DNA of 64,000 bases, from the NCBI RefSeq assembly GCF_014201145.1, contig NZ_JACHDP010000001.1, positions 1,426,001-1,490,000 on the forward strand. The letters are read 5' to 3'. Source of the stretch: Micromonospora parathelypteridis. Lineage in GTDB: Bacteria > Actinomycetota > Actinomycetes > Mycobacteriales > Micromonosporaceae. Each line of letters opens with the position of its first letter. Position 1 is the stretch's first letter. Under the pieces are notes generated by a model. The model ran no database searches. It saw only the letters and a program-made list of their open reading frames with translations, and was not told the DNA's origin. Both the position numbers and the translations under genes were made by a program. This document shows positions 34,070 to 43,127 of the stretch, in pieces.

Positions 34070-34906
34070 TCACGACTTACCCGCAATCCACAGGCTAGCG
34101 AAGACGAGCGCCACGATGCCAATCAGGAAGATCGCCAGACCCTCGGTGGACGGGCCGTACCGTCCGAGGTTGAACCCACCCGGGTCCTGGTCGTGCTTCA
34201 GCGTCTCCTGGATGTAGGCGATGATGTCGGCCTTCTGCTCCGGCCGAAGCTGGTTGTCGCCGAACACCGGCATGTTCTGCGGGCCACTCAGCATCGCCGC
34301 GTAGATCTGGCGGTCGGTCGCGGGGTGCAGGCTCGGGGCGAACTTGCCCGAGGAGAGCGCACCGCCGCCGCCACCGAACGCGTGGCACTGCGAGCAGTTG
34401 ATCCGGAACAGCTCACCGCCGGCCGCGACGTTGCCGTCCTCGCGGAGATCGTCGCCGTCCGGCACGACCGGGCCGCCGCCGAGCTCCTGGATGTACTGGG
34501 CGAGCTGACGGGTCTGCTCGTCGGTGAAGACCGGGGGCTTGCGGTGCGCCTGGGCCTCCTGGCGGGCCAGCGGCATCCGCCCGGAGCTGACCTGGAACTC
34601 GACCGAGGCCGCGCCGACGCCGATCAGGCTCGGCCCGCGACCCTCGACACCCTGGGCGTTACGGCCGTGACAGGTCACGCAGCTCACGTCGAACAGCGCC
34701 TTGCCCTCGGCGGCGGCGCCGGTCAGCTGCGGGTTGTCCTGCGCCTGGGCACCCGGGGCGAAGACGGTGTAGGCGCCGCCGGCGAGCATCAGCGCGGCGA
34801 TCAGCCGGACCGCGGCGCCCAGCCGGCGGCGGCCCCTGCTGCGCGCGGCGGGCCGCTCGCGCAACCGCGCGAGCAGACCGCGTCGGCGGTCGTTGTCAGA
34901 AGTCAT
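34070..34906 (-). CDS. qcrC: Di-heme cytochrome c subunit of the bc1 complex
   Basis: The 278-aa product has an N-terminal signal-anchor (LIAALMLAGGAYTVFAPGAQ), two cytochrome c domains with heme sites CVTCHGR and CSQCHAF, and a C-terminal membrane helix (LAIFLIGIVALVFASLWIAG). The two hemes let QcrC pass electrons straight to the CuA centre of CtaC with no soluble cytochrome c. It lies 70 bp downstream of ctaE and 64 bp upstream of qcrA in one minus-strand operon. Confidence 0.96.
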   Translation of the reverse strand: MTSDNDRRRGLLARLRERPAARSRGRRRLGAAVRLIAALMLAGGAYTVFAPGAQAQDNPQLTGAAAEGKALFDVSCVTCHGRNAQGVEGRGPSLIGVGAASVEFQVSSGRMPLARQEAQAHRKPPVFTDEQTRQLAQYIQELGGGPVVPDGDDLREDGNVAAGGELFRINCSQCHAFGGGGGALSSGKFAPSLHPATDRQIYAAMLSGPQNMPVFGDNQLRPEQKADIIAYIQETLKHDQDPGGFNLGRYGPSTEGLAIFLIGIVALVFASLWIAGKS

Positions 34907-34976
34907 GAGCGGTGTCCTTAACCGGTTGGACCTGTCTCAGGGGACGGAGCAGCAGCGCGGAATGTGACGCGCAAGA

Positions 34977-35576
34977 TCACTGGAGCCAGTAGATCATGGC
35001 GTACAGCCCGATCCACACGACGTCGACGAAGTGCCAGTAGTACGACACGACGATCGCCGAGGTCGCCTGCGCCGGGGTGAACCGGCCCATGGTCGTACGG
35101 ACCATGAAGATGATGAAGGCGATCAGACCGCCGGTCACGTGCAGGCCGTGGAAGCCGGTGGTCAGGTAGAACACCGACCCGTACCCGTCTCCGTTGATCT
35201 TGACGCCGTCGGCGACCAGGTGCCGGTACTCGTTCAGCTGGCCGAGCACGAAGATCAGGCCCATCACGAAGGTGACGGTGAACCAGCGCCGCAGCGCGTG
35301 CACATCACCCTTCTCCGCCGCGAAGACGCCGAGCTGGCACGTCACGGAGGACAGCACCAGGATCACCGTGAAGGTGGTCGCGTACGGAATGTTCAGCGCT
35401 TCGGTGTGCTTCTCCCACTGCTCCGGCGCAGCTGCGCGGATGGAGAAGTACATCGCGAACAGCGCCGCGAAGAACATGAGTTCGCTGGAGAGCCACACGA
35501 TCGTCCCGACGCTGACCATGTTCGGTCGGGTCAGAGAGTGGATCCGGCTCTTGTCAATGGCTGGGGCCGCAGTCAC
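34977..35576 (-). CDS. ctaE: Cytochrome c oxidase subunit III
   Basis: A 199-aa membrane subunit of the aa3 oxidase, first gene of the ctaE-qcrCAB operon. Five hydrophobic helices and the conserved Glu-containing helix ([20 protein letters not shown]) and the [12 protein letters not shown] and [14 protein letters not shown] motifs identify subunit III. GTG 35576 has no clear ribosome site, and an ATAATG sequence 5 nt upstream may be a -10 of a leaderless mRNA. The divergent gene at 35685 encodes an oxidase assembly factor, so the 108-bp gap probably serves both. Confidence 0.94.
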   Translation of the reverse strand: MTAAPAIDKSRIHSLTRPNMVSVGTIVWLSSELMFFAALFAMYFSIRAAAPEQWEKHTEALNIPYATTFTVILVLSSVTCQLGVFAAEKGDVHALRRWFTVTFVMGLIFVLGQLNEYRHLVADGVKINGDGYGSVFYLTTGFHGLHVTGGLIAFIIFMVRTTMGRFTPAQATSAIVVSYYWHFVDVVWIGLYAMIYWLQ

Positions 35577-35671
35577 GCCGTCATTATTGCCCCTGACCGG
35601 GGCTCGCGATCAGCGGGGTGGCAAACCTGCGCCTTCCGTGGCCCGGGCGTCGGGGTCCGGTTCGCCTGGCC

Positions 35672-35677
35672 TAGCCT
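35672..35677 (+). promoter_or_regulatory. -10-like TAGCCT for a leaderless mRNA
   Basis: TAGCCT ends 7 nt before GTG 35685 of the oxidase assembly gene. Confidence 0.45.
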
Positions 35678-35684
35678 GAAAAGC

Positions 35685-36605
35685 GTGCTGCACGTCGATC
35701 CGATCTTCGCCGCCACCTCGGCCCCACCGCCCTTCACCGTCGGCGCGGTGCTGACCGAGACCCGCCTGGACAGCTGGCTGGCCCTCGGCCTGGTGCTCGC
35801 CGCCGGCCTGTACCTCTACGGGGTGTACCGGCTGCGCCTTCGCGGGGACCGCTGGCCGATCACCCGTACCGTGTTCTTCCTCGGCCCCGGGCTGGGCGGC
35901 ATCGCGCTGGTCACGGTCAGCGGGCTGCACGCGTACGACACCGCGATGCTCTCCGTGCACATGATCCAGCACATGGTGCTGTCCATGGTGGCGCCGATCT
36001 TCCTGGCGCTGGGCGCGCCGATGACCCTGGCCCTGCGCACCCTGCCGGTCGGGCCGCGCAAGCGCCTGCTGGCGATCGTGCACAGCCGCGTCGCCCGGGT
36101 CTACAGCTTCCCGCTGGTGGCGTTCGCCATCTTCGTGGTCAACCCGTTCGCCCTGTACTTCAGCGACCTCTACCGCTTCACCCTCGAACACGCCTGGGCG
36201 CACGAGCTGGTGCACGCGCACTTCATCATGACCGGCTGCGTGTTCTTCTGGCCGCTGCTCGGCCTCGACCCGCTGCCCGGCCGCTGGCCGTACCCGGCGC
36301 GGGCGCTGCTGATGCTGCTCTCCGTGCCGTTCCACACCGTGCTCGGCCTCACCATCATGCAGAGCAGCACGCTCTTCGGCGGCGACTGGTACCCGTCGCT
36401 CAACCTGAGCTGGGTCGACCCCTGGGCGGACCAGGTGGTCGCCGGCGGCATCCTCTGGGCCGGCGGTGAGTTCGTCAGTGTGACCATGCTCGCGGTGCTG
36501 GTGGTGCAGTGGGTCAAGCAGTCCGAGCGGGAGGCCCGCCGGGTCGACCGCGAGCTCGACCGCCAGGAGGCCCGCGAGCGCGCCGCCGACGCCGCGGCCG
36601 CCTGA
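35685..36605 (+). CDS. ctaG: Cytochrome c oxidase assembly protein (CtaG/Caa3 family)
   Basis: The 306-aa polytopic membrane protein carries the His-rich motifs of the caa3_CtaG family: HMIQHMVLSMVAPIFLALG, HAWAHELVHAHFIMTG and PFHTVLGLTIM. The family is thought to help insert copper into the oxidase. Seven hydrophobic helices are visible, and a charged tail (QSEREARRVDRELDRQEARE) faces the cytosol. The start GTG 35685 sits just after a -10-like TAGCCT. Being divergent from ctaE fits a common oxidase-assembly role. Confidence 0.9.
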   Translation: MLHVDPIFAATSAPPPFTVGAVLTETRLDSWLALGLVLAAGLYLYGVYRLRLRGDRWPITRTVFFLGPGLGGIALVTVSGLHAYDTAMLSVHMIQHMVLSMVAPIFLALGAPMTLALRTLPVGPRKRLLAIVHSRVARVYSFPLVAFAIFVVNPFALYFSDLYRFTLEHAWAHELVHAHFIMTGCVFFWPLLGLDPLPGRWPYPARALLMLLSVPFHTVLGLTIMQSSTLFGGDWYPSLNLSWVDPWADQVVAGGILWAGGEFVSVTMLAVLVVQWVKQSEREARRVDRELDRQEARERAADAAAA

Positions 36606-36707
36606 GCTGCCCGGACGGTACGCCCCGGCGAGCGCGGCGGGCGGGATGTCAGCTACGTCACGCCGACCGGTACGATCGGCGGGCAGCTACGAGGTGGGAG
36701 TGCCGGC

Positions 36708-37103
36708 ATGAGCGATCGTCTTTGCACCGTCTTGCTCTACAGCGACGACGCGCAGGTTCGTGATCGGATGCGGATGGCGGTCGGCACCCGGCCCGCACCC
36801 GGGCTGCAGATCGAGTTCGTCGACGCGTCGACCTACGCGGAGACCATCCGGCTGGTCGACGACTACGAGATCGACCTGCTGCTGCTCGACGGTGAGGCGA
36901 GCCCGGGCGGCGGCATCGGCATCGCCCGGCAGATCAAGGACGACCGGGACGACGCTCCTCCGACGTGCCTGGTGATCGCCCGCGCCGCCGACCGATGGCT
37001 CGCCGCGTACGCCGAGGTCGACGCCACGCTGGTACACCCGCTCGACCCGGTGACCACCGGCGGCACGGTGGCCGAGCTGCTGCGGACGCACGCACCCGCC
37101 TGA
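36708..37103 (+). CDS. Degenerate stand-alone receiver-like protein
   Basis: The 131-aa product folds like a response regulator receiver: acidic pair Asp13-Asp14 after the first strand (VLLYSDD), candidate acceptor Asp61 ([14 protein letters not shown]) and a final strand-Pro turn (LVHPLD). The conserved Thr/Ser is Ala91 (LVIARAA) and the conserved Lys is replaced by His110, so normal phosphotransfer is doubtful. There is no output domain. It lies between the oxidase assembly gene and trpD, 91 bp before the latter. It may be a protein-interaction switch. No partner kinase is nearby. Confidence 0.75.
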   Translation: MSDRLCTVLLYSDDAQVRDRMRMAVGTRPAPGLQIEFVDASTYAETIRLVDDYEIDLLLLDGEASPGGGIGIARQIKDDRDDAPPTCLVIARAADRWLAAYAEVDATLVHPLDPVTTGGTVAELLRTHAPA

Positions 37104-37194
37104 CGTCCCCAAGCTCTCCGGCACCGTCACGGCGCCGGATCTCCTCGGCGCCGATTCCAGCCCACCCGCACTTCGTACGCTCGGGAGGCCCGCC

Positions 37195-38241
37195 ATGGGC
37201 GATCGGACCTGGCCGCACCTGCTCAACTCGCTGCTGCGCGGCGAGGAGCTGACCACCGCCGACACCGCCTGGGCGATGGGCGAGATCATGACCGGCTCGG
37301 CGACCGCCGCGCAGATCGCCGGCTTCGCCGTGGCGCTGCGGGCCAAGGGCGAGACTCCGGGCGAGCTGGCCGGCCTGGTGGAGGCGATGCTGGGTCGCTC
37401 GATCCCGGTGGTGCTCCCCGACGAGCTGCGCCGCACCGCGCTCGACGTGGTGGGCACCGGCGGTGACCTCGCCCACACGGTCAACATCTCCACGATGACC
37501 GCGCTGGTGGTCGCCGGCACGGGCGTCCGCGTCGTCAAGCACGGCAATCGGGCCGCGTCCTCGCTGTGCGGCACCGCCGACCTGCTGGAGTTCCTCGGCA
37601 TCCCCTTGGATCTGGGTCCCGAGCAGGTTGCCCGCTGCGTCGAGGAGGCCGGCATCGGGTTCTGCTTCGCGGCCCGGTTCCACCCCGGGATGCGGCACGC
37701 CGGGCCGGTCCGCCGCGAGGTGGGCGTGCCGACCTTCTTCAACTTCCTCGGCCCGCTGACCAACCCGGCCCGGCCCCGCGCCGGCGCCGTCGGTTGTTTC
37801 GACCTGCGGATGGCCCCGGTGATGGCCAGCGTTTTCGCCGCCCGCGGCGACTCGGCCATCGTCATGCGTGGCGAGGACGGGCTGGACGAGTTCAGCACGG
37901 CCGCGCCGACCCGGGTCTGGGCGGCCCAGGGCGGCACCGTACGCGAGGTTGTGCTGGACGCGACGGCCCTGGGCGTACCCCGGGCCACCCTCGCGGACCT
38001 GCGGGGCGGTGACGCCACGTACAACGCCGGCGTGGCCCGTCGCCTGCTGGCCGGCGAGACGGGCCCGGTCCGGGACGCGGTGCTGGTCAACGCCGCCGCG
38101 GCGCTCGCCACCCAGGGCCCGCTCGACGGCGACCTGACCGAGGCGCTACGCGCCGGCCTGGACCGCGCGGCCGAGTCGATCGACTCCGGCGCGGCCGCCG
38201 CGACCCTCGACCGCTGGATCGAGACCGCCACCACCGTCTGA
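37195..38241 (+). CDS. trpD: Anthranilate phosphoribosyltransferase
   Basis: Joins anthranilate to PRPP, the second step of tryptophan synthesis. The 348-aa product shows the PRPP loop [18 protein letters not shown], the [12 protein letters not shown] motif and the [20 protein letters not shown] anthranilate site. GGGAGG 7 nt before ATG 37195 is a strong ribosome site. It stands alone here, away from other trp genes, as in M. tuberculosis (Rv2192c next to ctaE). The length is normal. Confidence 0.96.
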   Translation: MGDRTWPHLLNSLLRGEELTTADTAWAMGEIMTGSATAAQIAGFAVALRAKGETPGELAGLVEAMLGRSIPVVLPDELRRTALDVVGTGGDLAHTVNISTMTALVVAGTGVRVVKHGNRAASSLCGTADLLEFLGIPLDLGPEQVARCVEEAGIGFCFAARFHPGMRHAGPVRREVGVPTFFNFLGPLTNPARPRAGAVGCFDLRMAPVMASVFAARGDSAIVMRGEDGLDEFSTAAPTRVWAAQGGTVREVVLDATALGVPRATLADLRGGDATYNAGVARRLLAGETGPVRDAVLVNAAAALATQGPLDGDLTEALRAGLDRAAESIDSGAAAATLDRWIETATTV

Positions 38242-38390
38242 CCCGCTCGTCCAACCTCTGCCAACGGGCCGGCGGTGGTCGGGGATTTGTCGGACCCGCG
38301 TGGAAAACTACAGCCGAGTAGTTCTCCGTGCCCGTTGTGCGCCGCTGTCGCGTCCGGGGCGGGTCCACCTGAGGTGAGAAGGAGACGCCC

Positions 38391-38597
38391 GTGTCGCACC
38401 GCGAGCTCTACTGCGACATCTGCGAGGGCATGGCGCCGTTCGAGACGCCGCCCTGCGTCGACGGCCACGACGCCGATTGCCCCGAGCTGATCTGCACCGG
38501 CTGCGGCGCGGCCGTGGTGATCGCCACGTTCGCCTACCCCGTCACCCGACTGGCCGAACGCCGACGCCCCCAGCCCGCCCGCCGCCACGCCGCCTGA
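38391..38597 (+). CDS. Small zinc-ribbon-like protein (68 aa)
   Basis: The product has two CxxC pairs (YCDICEG and ICTGCGA) plus further Cys and His (PPCVDGHDADCPE), a pattern that suits a zinc ribbon or knuckle. The tail is Arg-rich (RLAERRRPQPARRHAA). GTG 38391 follows AGAAGGAGA, a strong ribosome site, which makes this short gene credible. Homologues of this kind occur near trpD in other actinomycetes (from memory). Function unknown; nucleic-acid binding is possible. Confidence 0.75.
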   Translation: MSHRELYCDICEGMAPFETPPCVDGHDADCPELICTGCGAAVVIATFAYPVTRLAERRRPQPARRHAA

Positions 38598-38677
38598 GAC
38601 CCACTCCCGCCCCGCCCGGCACCACTCCGCCCACGGTCCGGGCACATTCAGGCCTCCTCTCGGTCGCGCAGCGTCTC

Positions 38678-38752
38678 GATCAACTCCATATCGCCGACGT
38701 TGCGGTATCCGATCACGCTTTCACCCCCACATCGGCGACCTGGAGTCGATCA
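38678..38752. repeat. Imperfect palindrome, family B copy 2
   Basis: Bases 38678-38705 pair with 38724-38751 at 22 of 28 positions. Segment 38722-38752 matches 23209-23239 at 27 of 31. It lies in the 265-bp gap between the zinc-ribbon gene and ctaF. The rest of that gap holds only the terminator at 38792-38827. Confidence 0.7.
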
Positions 38753-38791
38753 TTCGACCACCGGCGCGAAAGCACGTGCGGCCGGGGCACG

Positions 38792-38827
38792 ACGAAGGCC
38801 CGCTCCCCTGGGGGAACGGGCCTTCGT
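38792..38827 (-). terminator. Terminator of the ctaC-ctaF operon
   Basis: ACGAAGGCCCG (38792-38802) pairs with CGGGCCTTCGT (38817-38827), with further pairing inside, about 35 bp beyond the ctaF stop. Confidence 0.8.
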
Positions 38828-38862
38828 GGCGTACGGGTCGGTCGCGACCGCGACCGGGTGGA

Positions 38863-39288
38863 TCAGTGCTCGGCGGTGCGCCGGGTGCCGCTGTAGTACT
38901 CGAACAGCAGCCCGCAGGCCGAGAAGACGACCGCCAGCAGACCGGCGCCGATCAGCCAGTACTGCCAGAACACCATGCCCATCGCGGCGATCGCGGCGGC
39001 CAGCGCCAGACCGAACGGCCAGTAGCTGCCCGGGCTGAAGAAGCCGACCTCGCCAGCGCCATCAGCGATCTCGGCGTCCGCACGGTCCTCCGGACGCAGG
39101 TCGATCCGGCGGGAGACGAACCAGAAGAAGCCACCGCACATCGAGCAGAGCAGGAAGGACAGCAGCAGGGCGACGGTCCCCACCCACTCGACGCCGCCCG
39201 ACGCGCCGTTCGTCCAGGCGCCATAGAGGATCGTGGCGCCGAGAAGGAACGCGGCGATGATCAGGAAGATACGCCACTCGGTCTTCAT
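38863..39288 (-). CDS. ctaF: Cytochrome c oxidase subunit IV (actinobacterial)
   Basis: A 141-aa membrane subunit specific to actinobacterial aa3 oxidase. Four hydrophobic helices are clear (IFLIIAAFLLGATILYGAW, TVALLLSFLLCSMCGGFFWF, PFGLALAAAIAAMGMVFWQY, LIGAGLLAVVFSACGLLFEY), and the motif SPGSYWPFGLA is typical. It follows ctaC by 9 bp with no room for ctaD between them. Confidence 0.93.
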   Translation of the reverse strand: MKTEWRIFLIIAAFLLGATILYGAWTNGASGGVEWVGTVALLLSFLLCSMCGGFFWFVSRRIDLRPEDRADAEIADGAGEVGFFSPGSYWPFGLALAAAIAAMGMVFWQYWLIGAGLLAVVFSACGLLFEYYSGTRRTAEH

Positions 39289-39297
39289 GCGGCTGCC

Positions 39298-40269
39298 TCA
39301 GCTTCCCGTGCGGGCCGGAGCGTGGTCCGGGTTGAAGTTGTCCTGCGTCCGCCGGGTGTCGAACGGCTGCGTGGTCCCCGCGTACGGCTGCTCGCCGATC
39401 TCGGTCAGCGCGTCCTGGGTCGACTTGCCGGCCTGCTTGGCCGCCAGGAACTGGTCGTACTTCTCCGGCGAGACCACCCGCAGCTCGAAGTTCATGAACG
39501 CGTGGTAGCTGCCGCACAGTTCGGCGCAGCGCCCGACGTAGGCACCCTCGGCGTCCAGGCTGGAGACCTCGAACACGTTGCGGATCTTGCCCGGCATGAC
39601 GTCCCGCTTGAACAGCAACTCCGGCACCCAGAACGAGTGGATGACGTCGCGGCTGGTCTCCTCGAACCGGATGGACCGGTTGGTCGGCAGCACCAGCACC
39701 GGGATGACCTCGCTGGTGCCGAGCGTCGACGCGGTGGTGCGGGCCTCGGTGCCCTGGCCGTCGCGGTAGTTGAACTGCCAGTTCCACTTGAAGGCGACGA
39801 CCTCGACCGTGACGTCCGGGTTCTTCGACAGCTTGTCGACGTCCGTCTGGACGATCGCCGTGTAGTAGAAGAGCACGGAGACGATCAGGATCGGCGCGAT
39901 GGTGTAGAGGAACTCCATCGGCATGTTGTAGCGGGTCTGCACCGGCAACGCGTTGCCACGCTTGCGGTAGCGCACGACGCACCAGAAGATCAGGCCCCAC
40001 ACGAAGACGCCGACGGCGAGAGCCGCGATGCAGGAGGCGATCCACAGGTCGTACATCCGCTTGGACTCCGGCGAGATGCCGCCCTGCGGCCAGCCGAAGC
40101 CGTGGAACGTCTGACCGACGTCACAGCCGGTGAGCAGAACCAGCAGCGCCACACCACCGAGACCGAGCCCGGCCAACCGACCAGCACCACGCCCCCGGCG
40201 TCCACCGACCCCTGGGGAAGCGCTGTGCCGTACGGCCGACGGCCGTACCTCCGAACTCCTTGCGACCAC
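39298..40269 (-). CDS. ctaC: Cytochrome c oxidase subunit II (lipoprotein, CuA-binding)
   Basis: Receives electrons from QcrC at its CuA centre. The 323-aa product has an extended, basic N terminus leading to a lipobox (LLTGC, Cys49). Two membrane helices follow (DLWIASCIAALAVGVFVWGL, FLYTIAPILIVSVLFYYTAI), then a cupredoxin domain with the CuA ligands in GRCAELCGSYHAFMNFELRV. GTG 40269 has GGGAGG about 10 nt upstream. The gene is divergent from the desulfurase leader ORF. Confidence 0.95.
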   Translation of the reverse strand: MVARSSEVRPSAVRHSASPGVGGRRGRGAGRLAGLGLGGVALLVLLTGCDVGQTFHGFGWPQGGISPESKRMYDLWIASCIAALAVGVFVWGLIFWCVVRYRKRGNALPVQTRYNMPMEFLYTIAPILIVSVLFYYTAIVQTDVDKLSKNPDVTVEVVAFKWNWQFNYRDGQGTEARTTASTLGTSEVIPVLVLPTNRSIRFEETSRDVIHSFWVPELLFKRDVMPGKIRNVFEVSSLDAEGAYVGRCAELCGSYHAFMNFELRVVSPEKYDQFLAAKQAGKSTQDALTEIGEQPYAGTTQPFDTRRTQDNFNPDHAPARTGS

Positions 40270-40343
40270 CTGGTCCTGCCTCCCTAGCGCGCCGCGGTGC
40301 GTCTTTCCTCAGCACCGGCGGCAAAGGCGTCACCGACGGTCGC

Positions 40344-40349
40344 AGATTA
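40344..40349 (-). promoter_or_regulatory. Candidate -10 (TAATCT) of ctaC
   Basis: TAATCT, read on the minus strand, lies 74 bp before the ctaC GTG. It is the most AT-rich hexamer in the 170-bp divergent gap. Confidence 0.4.
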
Positions 40350-40423
40350 CTCGACCATGACGGACTCGACCGTGGTGGGGTCACTGTCCGCCCCCATCGG
40401 GGGGATCCTGGGCATACCACCGC

Positions 40424-40434
40424 GATAACGTTTG
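40424..40434 (+). promoter_or_regulatory. GATAACGTTTG promoter-like box before the desulfurase leader ORF
   Basis: Contains TAACGT (40426-40431), a good -10, 8 nt before the leader GTG. The same 11-mer occurs at 49309-49319 upstream of the other plus-strand leader ORF. Confidence 0.45.
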
Positions 40435-40439
40435 GATCT

Positions 40440-40502
40440 GTGAGCGCGAGGAGTGAGCCGGGGCTGCGAGCCCCGCAGTCGCGAACGAAGGCGGATCTGT
40501 GA
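40440..40502 (+). CDS. 20-aa leader ORF overlapping the cysteine desulfurase start
   Basis: GTG 40440 opens a 20-codon frame (VSARSEPGLRAPQSRTKADL) that ends in TGA 40500-40502, overlapping the desulfurase GTG by four bases. The 14-mer GGATCTGTGAGCGC flanks it at 40434-40447 and 40493-40506, so the ORF looks like a duplication of the start region or an inserted repeat. Inside are two mutually exclusive stems, 40459-40465/40469-40475 and 40464-40468/40474-40478. This may be an attenuator or a coupling cistron, or only a decayed repeat. Confidence 0.5.
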   Translation: MSARSEPGLRAPQSRTKADL

Positions 40503-41650
40503 GCGCATCCCCGGTCTACCTGGACGCGGCGACTGCCGCGCCGATGCATCCGGTCGCACGGCAGGCGCTGTTGGCCGCCTTCGACGACGGCTGGGCCGAC
40601 CCGGGCAAGCTCTACACCCAGGCCCGCCGGGCGCGGCAACTGCTCGACGCCGCCCGCGAGGCCACCGCGCTGACGCTCGGCGTCCGTGCCGACGAGGTGT
40701 CCTTCACCCCCAGCGGTACGACCGCAGCCCACGGCGCGGTGCTCGGAGGCCTGGCGGGGCGGCATCGGGTCGGGTCGACGCTGGTGCACTCGGCGATCGA
40801 GCACTCGGCGGTGTTGCATGCCGCGGAGCGGCACGTCGCGGCGGGCGGGACCGCTACCGGGGTGCCGGTCGACCGGTCGGGCCGACTGGACCTGACCGCG
40901 TGGTCGGCCGCTGTGCAGGGCCCCGGGGTCGCGCTGGCCGCGCTGATCACCGCCAGTCACGAGGTGGGCACCGTGCAGCCGGTCGCCGAGGCGGCCGCCG
41001 CCTGTGCCGACGTGGGGGTGCCGCTCTACGTGGACGCCGCACAGTCGGTTGGCCGGGTGCCCGTGCCGGCCGGCTGGTCGGTGCTCAGCGCGAGCGCCCA
41101 CAAGTGGGGCGGCCCGCCCGGGGTGGGCGTGTTGGCGGTCCGTAAGGGCACCCGCTGGGAGTCACCGTGGCCGGCCGACGAGCGGGAGGGTGGACGTACC
41201 CCCGGGGTGGTGAATCTGCCCGCGGTGGTGGCGGCGGCGGCGAGCCTGCGGGCGGCGGCGGCCGACGCGGCGGCCGAGGCGACCCGGCTGGCCCCGCTGG
41301 TGGACCGGATCCGGGCGCGGGTCGCGACGGAGGTGCCGGACGTGGAGGTGGTCGGCGACCCGGTGCTCCGGCTCCCCCACCTGGTCACCTTCTCGTGCCT
41401 GTACGTTGACGGCGAGGCGCTGCTGCACGCTCTGGACCGGCGGGGCTTCGCCGTGTCGTCCGGGTCGTCCTGCACCTCGTCGACGCTGCGCCCGTCACAC
41501 GTGCTGGAGGCGATGGGGGTGCTCTCGCATGGCAACGTGCGGGTCAGCCTGCATCGGGAGACGACCGAGGCGGACGTCGAGCGGTTCCTCACCGAACTGC
41601 CCGGGATCATCGCCGAGTTGCGCGCCGAGGCTGGGGTGGTGGGGCTGTGA
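40499..41650 (+). CDS. Cysteine desulfurase (NifS/IscS-like, class V aminotransferase)
   Basis: A PLP enzyme that takes sulfur from cysteine as an enzyme persulfide. The 383-aa product has the PLP-binding His in SAIEHSAVLH, the Schiff-base lysine in SASAHKWGGPPG and the active-site cysteine in SSGSSCTSSTLRPSHVL. The short loop around the Cys suits group II-like (SufS) or NifS-like enzymes. A TusA gene overlaps its end, so the persulfide most likely goes to TusA. GTG 40499 has GAAGG 7 nt upstream and overlaps the leader ORF stop. Confidence 0.92.
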   Translation: MSASPVYLDAATAAPMHPVARQALLAAFDDGWADPGKLYTQARRARQLLDAAREATALTLGVRADEVSFTPSGTTAAHGAVLGGLAGRHRVGSTLVHSAIEHSAVLHAAERHVAAGGTATGVPVDRSGRLDLTAWSAAVQGPGVALAALITASHEVGTVQPVAEAAAACADVGVPLYVDAAQSVGRVPVPAGWSVLSASAHKWGGPPGVGVLAVRKGTRWESPWPADEREGGRTPGVVNLPAVVAAAASLRAAAADAAAEATRLAPLVDRIRARVATEVPDVEVVGDPVLRLPHLVTFSCLYVDGEALLHALDRRGFAVSSGSSCTSSTLRPSHVLEAMGVLSHGNVRVSLHRETTEADVERFLTELPGIIAELRAEAGVVGL

Positions 41651-41880
41651 CGATGCCGGACGAGGTGATCGACTGCCGGGGGCAGCGCTGCCCGCTGCCC
41701 GTGATCGCGGCGGCCCGGCGGCTGCCGCAGGTGCCGGTGGGCACGGTGGTCCGGGTGCTCGCCGACGACCCGGCGGCGGCGGTCGACATTCCCGCCTGGT
41801 GCCGGATGCGCGGTCAGGAGTTCCTAGGGTCGGTCAACGGACCCGAAGGCCCCGCCTACGACGTCCGCCGCCAACACTGA
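41647..41880 (+). CDS. tusA: TusA-family sulfur carrier protein
   Basis: The 77-aa product has the TusA/SirA signature IDCRGQRCPLPV, with the sulfur-accepting Cys in the CPxP motif, and the small two-layer fold. It accepts the persulfide from the desulfurase just upstream and hands it on for tRNA thiolation or cofactor synthesis. GTG 41647 overlaps the desulfurase stop by 4 bases (GTGA), so the pair is made in fixed ratio. An in-frame ATG at 41653 is an alternative start. Confidence 0.9.
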   Translation: MTMPDEVIDCRGQRCPLPVIAAARRLPQVPVGTVVRVLADDPAAAVDIPAWCRMRGQEFLGSVNGPEGPAYDVRRQH

Positions 41881-41889
41881 CCCCCGCCC

Positions 41890-41965
41890 CGGCGATCTTG
41901 CACTTTCTGGCGCGACAAGACCCATGAAAAGCCGCGAACCGGCGACACAGAGTGCAAGATCGCCG
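41890..41965. repeat. 76-bp intergenic element with 15-bp perfect terminal inverted repeats (copy 2)
   Basis: CGGCGATCTTGCACT (41890-41904) is inverted at 41951-41965. It is in the opposite orientation to the copy at 17591-17661 and nearly fills the gap between the convergent tusA and adoK genes, so it may also act as a terminator. Confidence 0.8.
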
Positions 41966-41982
41966 AGGATGGGGGGTGGGGA

Positions 41983-42999
<1,017 letters not shown>

Positions 43000-43087
43000 C
43001 TACCGGCCGGGCAACCCGACACTGACCGGTCGGTCGGTCATCGGCAACCGGCCCGACACCGCCGCTTCTTCGACCGTTCCCAACGGG

Positions 43088-43125
43088 TACGACTTCACAC
43101 CGCTACGACTTCACACCGCTACGAC
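43088..43125. repeat. 16-bp tandem repeat near the erpA terminator
   Basis: TACGACTTCACACCGC occurs at 43088-43103 and 43104-43119, followed by a partial copy. Noncoding. Confidence 0.75.
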
Positions 43126-43127
43126 AG

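Noticed and set aside
39289..40269. Hidden or frameshifted ctaD near ctaC
   Set aside because: Only 9 bp separate ctaC and ctaF, and no oxidase subunit I motifs appear in any frame nearby.
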